From an uncultured Bacteroidota bacterium (GTDB lineage: Bacteria > Bacteroidota > Bacteroidia > 2-12-FULL-35-15), in the NCBI GenBank assembly GCA_903833025.1, contig CAILDT010000113.1:1-8914 (forward strand): 8,914 bases of DNA, in the 5' to 3' direction. Each line of letters begins with the position of its first letter. The first letter of the stretch is position 1. Below, piece by piece: positions 6,625 through 8,914 of this stretch. A program made the position numbers and the translations under genes. The notes beneath the pieces are model-generated. The model saw nothing but the letters and a program-made list of their open reading frames with translations, was not told the origin of the DNA and searched no databases.

Positions 6625-6772
6625 AGAAGTCTTAAAGCTGAGTCTATTGATTTTATTGAGATTAGAAGTGAAAGACTCAATGAGGTGAGTAAAAAGGACT
6701 CTTATTTGTATTGAATTTATTGAAGAATCTTTAGCTAAATCCAAGCTGACTGATATTTATAGTCAAAGATAA
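6589..6772 (+). pseudogene. Broken reading frame of unknown family, one-base frameshift
   Basis: One frame is open from 6589 to a TGA at 6712-6714 and contains KAESIDFIEIRSERLNEVSK then KDSYLY. Deleting a single T at 6711-6712 joins it to the next frame, EFIEESLAKSKLTDIYSQR, which stops at 6770-6772. The joined product of about 60 residues is charged, looks helical and reads like a real protein. It has no start codon; a third frame just upstream holds SVETLARIY and stops, so the 5' end may also have shifted around the 17-bp repeat. The next ATG follows the stop by two bases. I do not recognise the family. Confidence 0.4.
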
Positions 6773-6774
6773 AC

Positions 6775-6918
6775 ATGAAACTTACACTAATAATTACACC
6801 TAAACAGGCAGCTAAAATACTTCATTCAATACCAGTTGGGTCAAGTATTAAAATATCAGTTAAAGATGCTAATAAGATACTTGATAAAAAAGTGGGGAAT
6901 AAAAATGATTTATTGTAA
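6775..6918 (+). CDS. Small hypothetical protein (47 aa)
   Basis: ATG at 6775 to TAA at 6916-6918. The product, beginning MKLTLIITPKQAAKILHSI, looks coding: alternating hydrophobic and charged residues, KISVKDANKIL, and a Lys-rich end. There are no cysteines, no signal peptide and no membrane segment. It starts two bases after the stop of the broken frame 6589-6772, as in an operon, and its last 9 bases overlap the end of the convergent T9SS gene. There is no Shine-Dalgarno motif, as usual here. It may be a real small gene, or the surviving tail gene of the element. Function is unknown. Confidence 0.4.
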   Translation: MKLTLIITPKQAAKILHSIPVGSSIKISVKDANKILDKKVGNKNDLL

Positions 6919-8914
6919 AACTATTTTTTTTGTTTCAAAAGTATTGTTTTGTTCATCAATAAAACTCATAAAGTAAATTCCTTTAGTAAATCCCGAAAAA
7001 TCAATATTAGATTTCTGTTGATAAAGGTGGTAACTTGACACAACTTCACCAAGGGTATTAGTTATTTTTAAAATGCCGTTCGGAATGGCAGAATAATTAT
7101 TCAAATCTATAGTAATGATACCGTTTGAGGGATTTGGGTAAACTAAAGTTCCTGTAGTTTCATTATTTAATTTAAAAACACTTGTGGTAATTGATATTGA
7201 CCGCTTCCATAATCCATGAGATTCAGTCCCACAATATATATCTGTTCCATCACTTGCAAGGGTATTAAAACGGCTTGTCTTGTTTATTCCCCCGTCAGCT
7301 AATTGCCAACTTGCTCCGCCATCCGTTGACAAAAAGATATAGCTAATAGATTGATTATAATTTGTAGTTGCAGCAAAAAGATTTGAACCAGAAGCCAAAA
7401 GAGCAGTAGTTATTATAGGAGTTATCCCATTATTGACAGCAATCCATGTTAATCCATTATCCGATGATTTCCATACTCCTCCAGCAAAGTAAGGTTGGTA
7501 AGCCTCGGTTCCTACAAAAATACTAGTGCCACTCATTACTATAGATGTGATTTTATTGTTTGCAATTCCAAAATTTAAAAGATTCCATGTATTACCATTG
7601 TCAGTTGATTTATAGATAACATCAGTAGTTTGTAGTTGTGGGTTACCAGCTATTACAAAAATATCAGAGCCATTAAAAAGGAACCCATTAACAAACTGAA
7701 TGGTAGATACTTGTGTCCAATTTGCCCCATAGTTAGTTGATTTATAAATTCCACATAAAGTACCTGCATAAATTGTTGTGCTATCAACCGCTAACGAATA
7801 TAATCCACATCCTCCAAGCCCTGTATTTACAGAAGTCCAAGAGGAACAAGTATCTACAGACATCTGAACATCAGTGCTATTGAAACGTCCAGTAAACAAT
7901 TTTGAACCTGCGGAAATAATTGTTTCACTATTTTGACTATCATTCCACTCATACCCCCCATTTTTAGTAATTGCACCTCCCGCTACGGTTTCTCCAATAG
8001 CAATATATGTACCGATAAACGCAATTGATTTTACATTCCTTTCACATATAGTATTGCTTATAGGATTCCATGTTGTTCCAAAGTTTGTAGAAAGAAAAAC
8101 ACTTACGTGGGAATAACCAACACCACCGAAAATAATGTTTGAACCGTAAGATACTCCGTATAAATTTGTATTTAGAACAACATTGCTCCAAGTTAAACCA
8201 TTATCATTTGTTACAGAAAAACCACTAGTTCCATACTGAGTTACATAAATACTAGAGTCATTTTTAAAAACAGAATTTGTATGAGAAGTACTATTGACGG
8301 CACTTGCAAGTACCCAATTTTGTCCGTTATTGCTAGAGATATAAACGCCACTCCCTGAATAACTATTAGAACCGCTTGCCGTCCCAGCGAATATTGTATT
8401 ACCATTAACTGCTATTGAAGATATAAAACAATTTACGACAGGCAACCCGTTACTAATTGATGTCCAACTGGCACCATTGTTTGTTGATAGAAATACACCG
8501 CCATAGGTACCAGCATATAAATTGCCATTGTCATAGATAATTGAAGTTACAGACAAATTCCCCAGCCCAGTATTTATAGGTGACCAACTAGTACCATTGT
8601 TTGTTGATGTATAAACTCCACGAAACGTTGCAGCATATATTTGTGAATTATTAAATGAAAATGAAGTTACTATTTTACCCAAAATGGTCGTGTCTAAACC
8701 GTTGTTTACAAACCCCCAAGCCGCTCCATTGATTGAAGATTTTAATATCCCAATGGCTGAATTACTTGCTAAAAAAATATCACTACCAATAATCGAAATT
8801 GCTTTTAAAGAATAAGAATGGTAATTTAAACCATTATTATAAGATTGCCAATGTTTACCATTGTCCAAAGTGCAGTAAACACCGATTGAATCCGTTAATA
8901 CAAAAATTTTAGTA
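6910..8914 (-). CDS. Large secreted beta-propeller repeat protein with T9SS C-terminal sorting domain (5' end outside window)
   Basis: The visible 667 residues hold at least 13 repeats of roughly 40-50 residues with an Asp-box/BNR-like motif of the type S-T-[ND]-N-G-x-x-W followed by xxxxxGL. Clear copies include STNNGTSW, STNNGASW, SSNNGQNW, TNDNGLTW, STNYGANW, STDNGNTW, SSDNGLTW and STDGGASW; degenerate ones are SSINGAAW and SVDTCSSW. Strands such as NLYAGTYGGVFLS come before each motif, as in beta-propeller (sortilin/YCF48-like) folds. The last 75 or so residues are a T9SS type A sorting domain: YPNPSNGIITIDL, ITNTLGEVV, FSGFTKGIYFMSF and the end TKKIVLQ. The protein is therefore exported across the outer membrane and released or anchored at the surface; its ligand cannot be told. 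The frame is open to the window edge (upstream residues IFVLTDSIGVYCT are a normal repeat strand), so the TTG at 8866-8868 is not the start. Confidence 0.93.
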   Translation of the reverse strand, partial: TKIFVLTDSIGVYCTLDNGKHWQSYNNGLNYHSYSLKAISIIGSDIFLASNSAIGILKSSINGAAWGFVNNGLDTTILGKIVTSFSFNNSQIYAATFRGVYTSTNNGTSWSPINTGLGNLSVTSIIYDNGNLYAGTYGGVFLSTNNGASWTSISNGLPVVNCFISSIAVNGNTIFAGTASGSNSYSGSGVYISSNNGQNWVLASAVNSTSHTNSVFKNDSSIYVTQYGTSGFSVTNDNGLTWSNVVLNTNLYGVSYGSNIIFGGVGYSHVSVFLSTNFGTTWNPISNTICERNVKSIAFIGTYIAIGETVAGGAITKNGGYEWNDSQNSETIISAGSKLFTGRFNSTDVQMSVDTCSSWTSVNTGLGGCGLYSLAVDSTTIYAGTLCGIYKSTNYGANWTQVSTIQFVNGFLFNGSDIFVIAGNPQLQTTDVIYKSTDNGNTWNLLNFGIANNKITSIVMSGTSIFVGTEAYQPYFAGGVWKSSDNGLTWIAVNNGITPIITTALLASGSNLFAATTNYNQSISYIFLSTDGGASWQLADGGINKTSRFNTLASDGTDIYCGTESHGLWKRSISITTSVFKLNNETTGTLVYPNPSNGIITIDLNNYSAIPNGILKITNTLGEVVSSYHLYQQKSNIDFSGFTKGIYFMSFIDEQNNTFETKKIVLQ

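Larger units (their letters stand above)
5047..6909. mobile_element. Possible decayed integrated element behind tRNA-Cys (limits approximate)
   Basis: This stretch begins at the tRNA 3' end and runs to the T9SS gene. It has one intact gene, of a family found mostly in phages and plasmids (DUF6291-like, 5168-5662), plus short frames that look broken (5769-5858, 6020-6139, 6589-6772), a small ORF (6775-6918) and several short direct repeats. Location behind a tRNA, very AT-rich DNA and broken frames on both strands together suggest a degraded prophage, plasmid or island. Against this, no integrase, transposase or repeated tRNA 3' end is visible within it, so the second boundary is unknown. This is inference, not a proven element. 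Confidence 0.4.

Noticed and set aside
5049..6628. ACTAAGAA at 5049-5056 and 6621-6628 as a pair of attachment sites
   Set aside because: Only 8 bases match, and the tRNA 3' end itself is not repeated at the second place.
5047..6909. A complete new defence or mobile system
   Set aside because: Only one intact gene of a known domain type and small or broken frames; no nuclease, ATPase, recombinase, reverse transcriptase or toxin-antitoxin pair can be seen.

Overview
The window looks like chromosomal DNA from a member of the Bacteroidota. The evidence is direct: AT-rich DNA, no Shine-Dalgarno motifs before clear genes, several copies of the Bacteroidota -7 promoter word TAnnTTTG, and a large secreted repeat protein ending in a type IX secretion (T9SS) type A sorting domain. 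I cannot name a genus.

Left half (1-5096), ordinary housekeeping DNA: priA (primosomal replication-restart helicase, its start probably just outside the window) runs to 2451. It converges on a small secreted protein of unknown function (2457-2873, minus strand). A 118-bp divergent spacer follows, with a -7 promoter word facing each way. Then come gltX (glutamyl-tRNA synthetase) and folB (dihydroneopterin aldolase, folate synthesis), 17 bp apart and probably one operon. A tRNA-Cys(GCA) with its own promoter word and a perfect 13-bp hairpin terminator closes the block.

Middle (5097-6909), a gene-poor and very AT-rich stretch directly behind the tRNA. It holds one intact gene of phage/plasmid type (DUF6291-like, minus strand). 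Around it are a 29-codon minus-strand ORF that may be frameshifted, a broken plus-strand frame coding a charged Asp/Ile/Lys-rich tail, a 17-bp near-perfect direct repeat at 23-bp spacing, a second plus-strand frame broken by what looks like one extra base, and a 47-codon plus-strand ORF. I read this as the decayed remains of an element that may once have integrated at the tRNA-Cys gene. No integrase and no second copy of the tRNA 3' end is visible, so this stays an inference.

Right end (6910-8914, minus strand): the C-terminal part of a large surface or secreted protein made of at least 13 Asp-box/BNR-like beta-propeller repeats plus the T9SS tail. Its frame stays open to the window edge, so its true start lies outside. 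There is no clear evidence of a complete new system here. The most useful leads are the remnant behind the tRNA, and a 14-bp tandem repeat inside gltX whose unit length is not a multiple of three.
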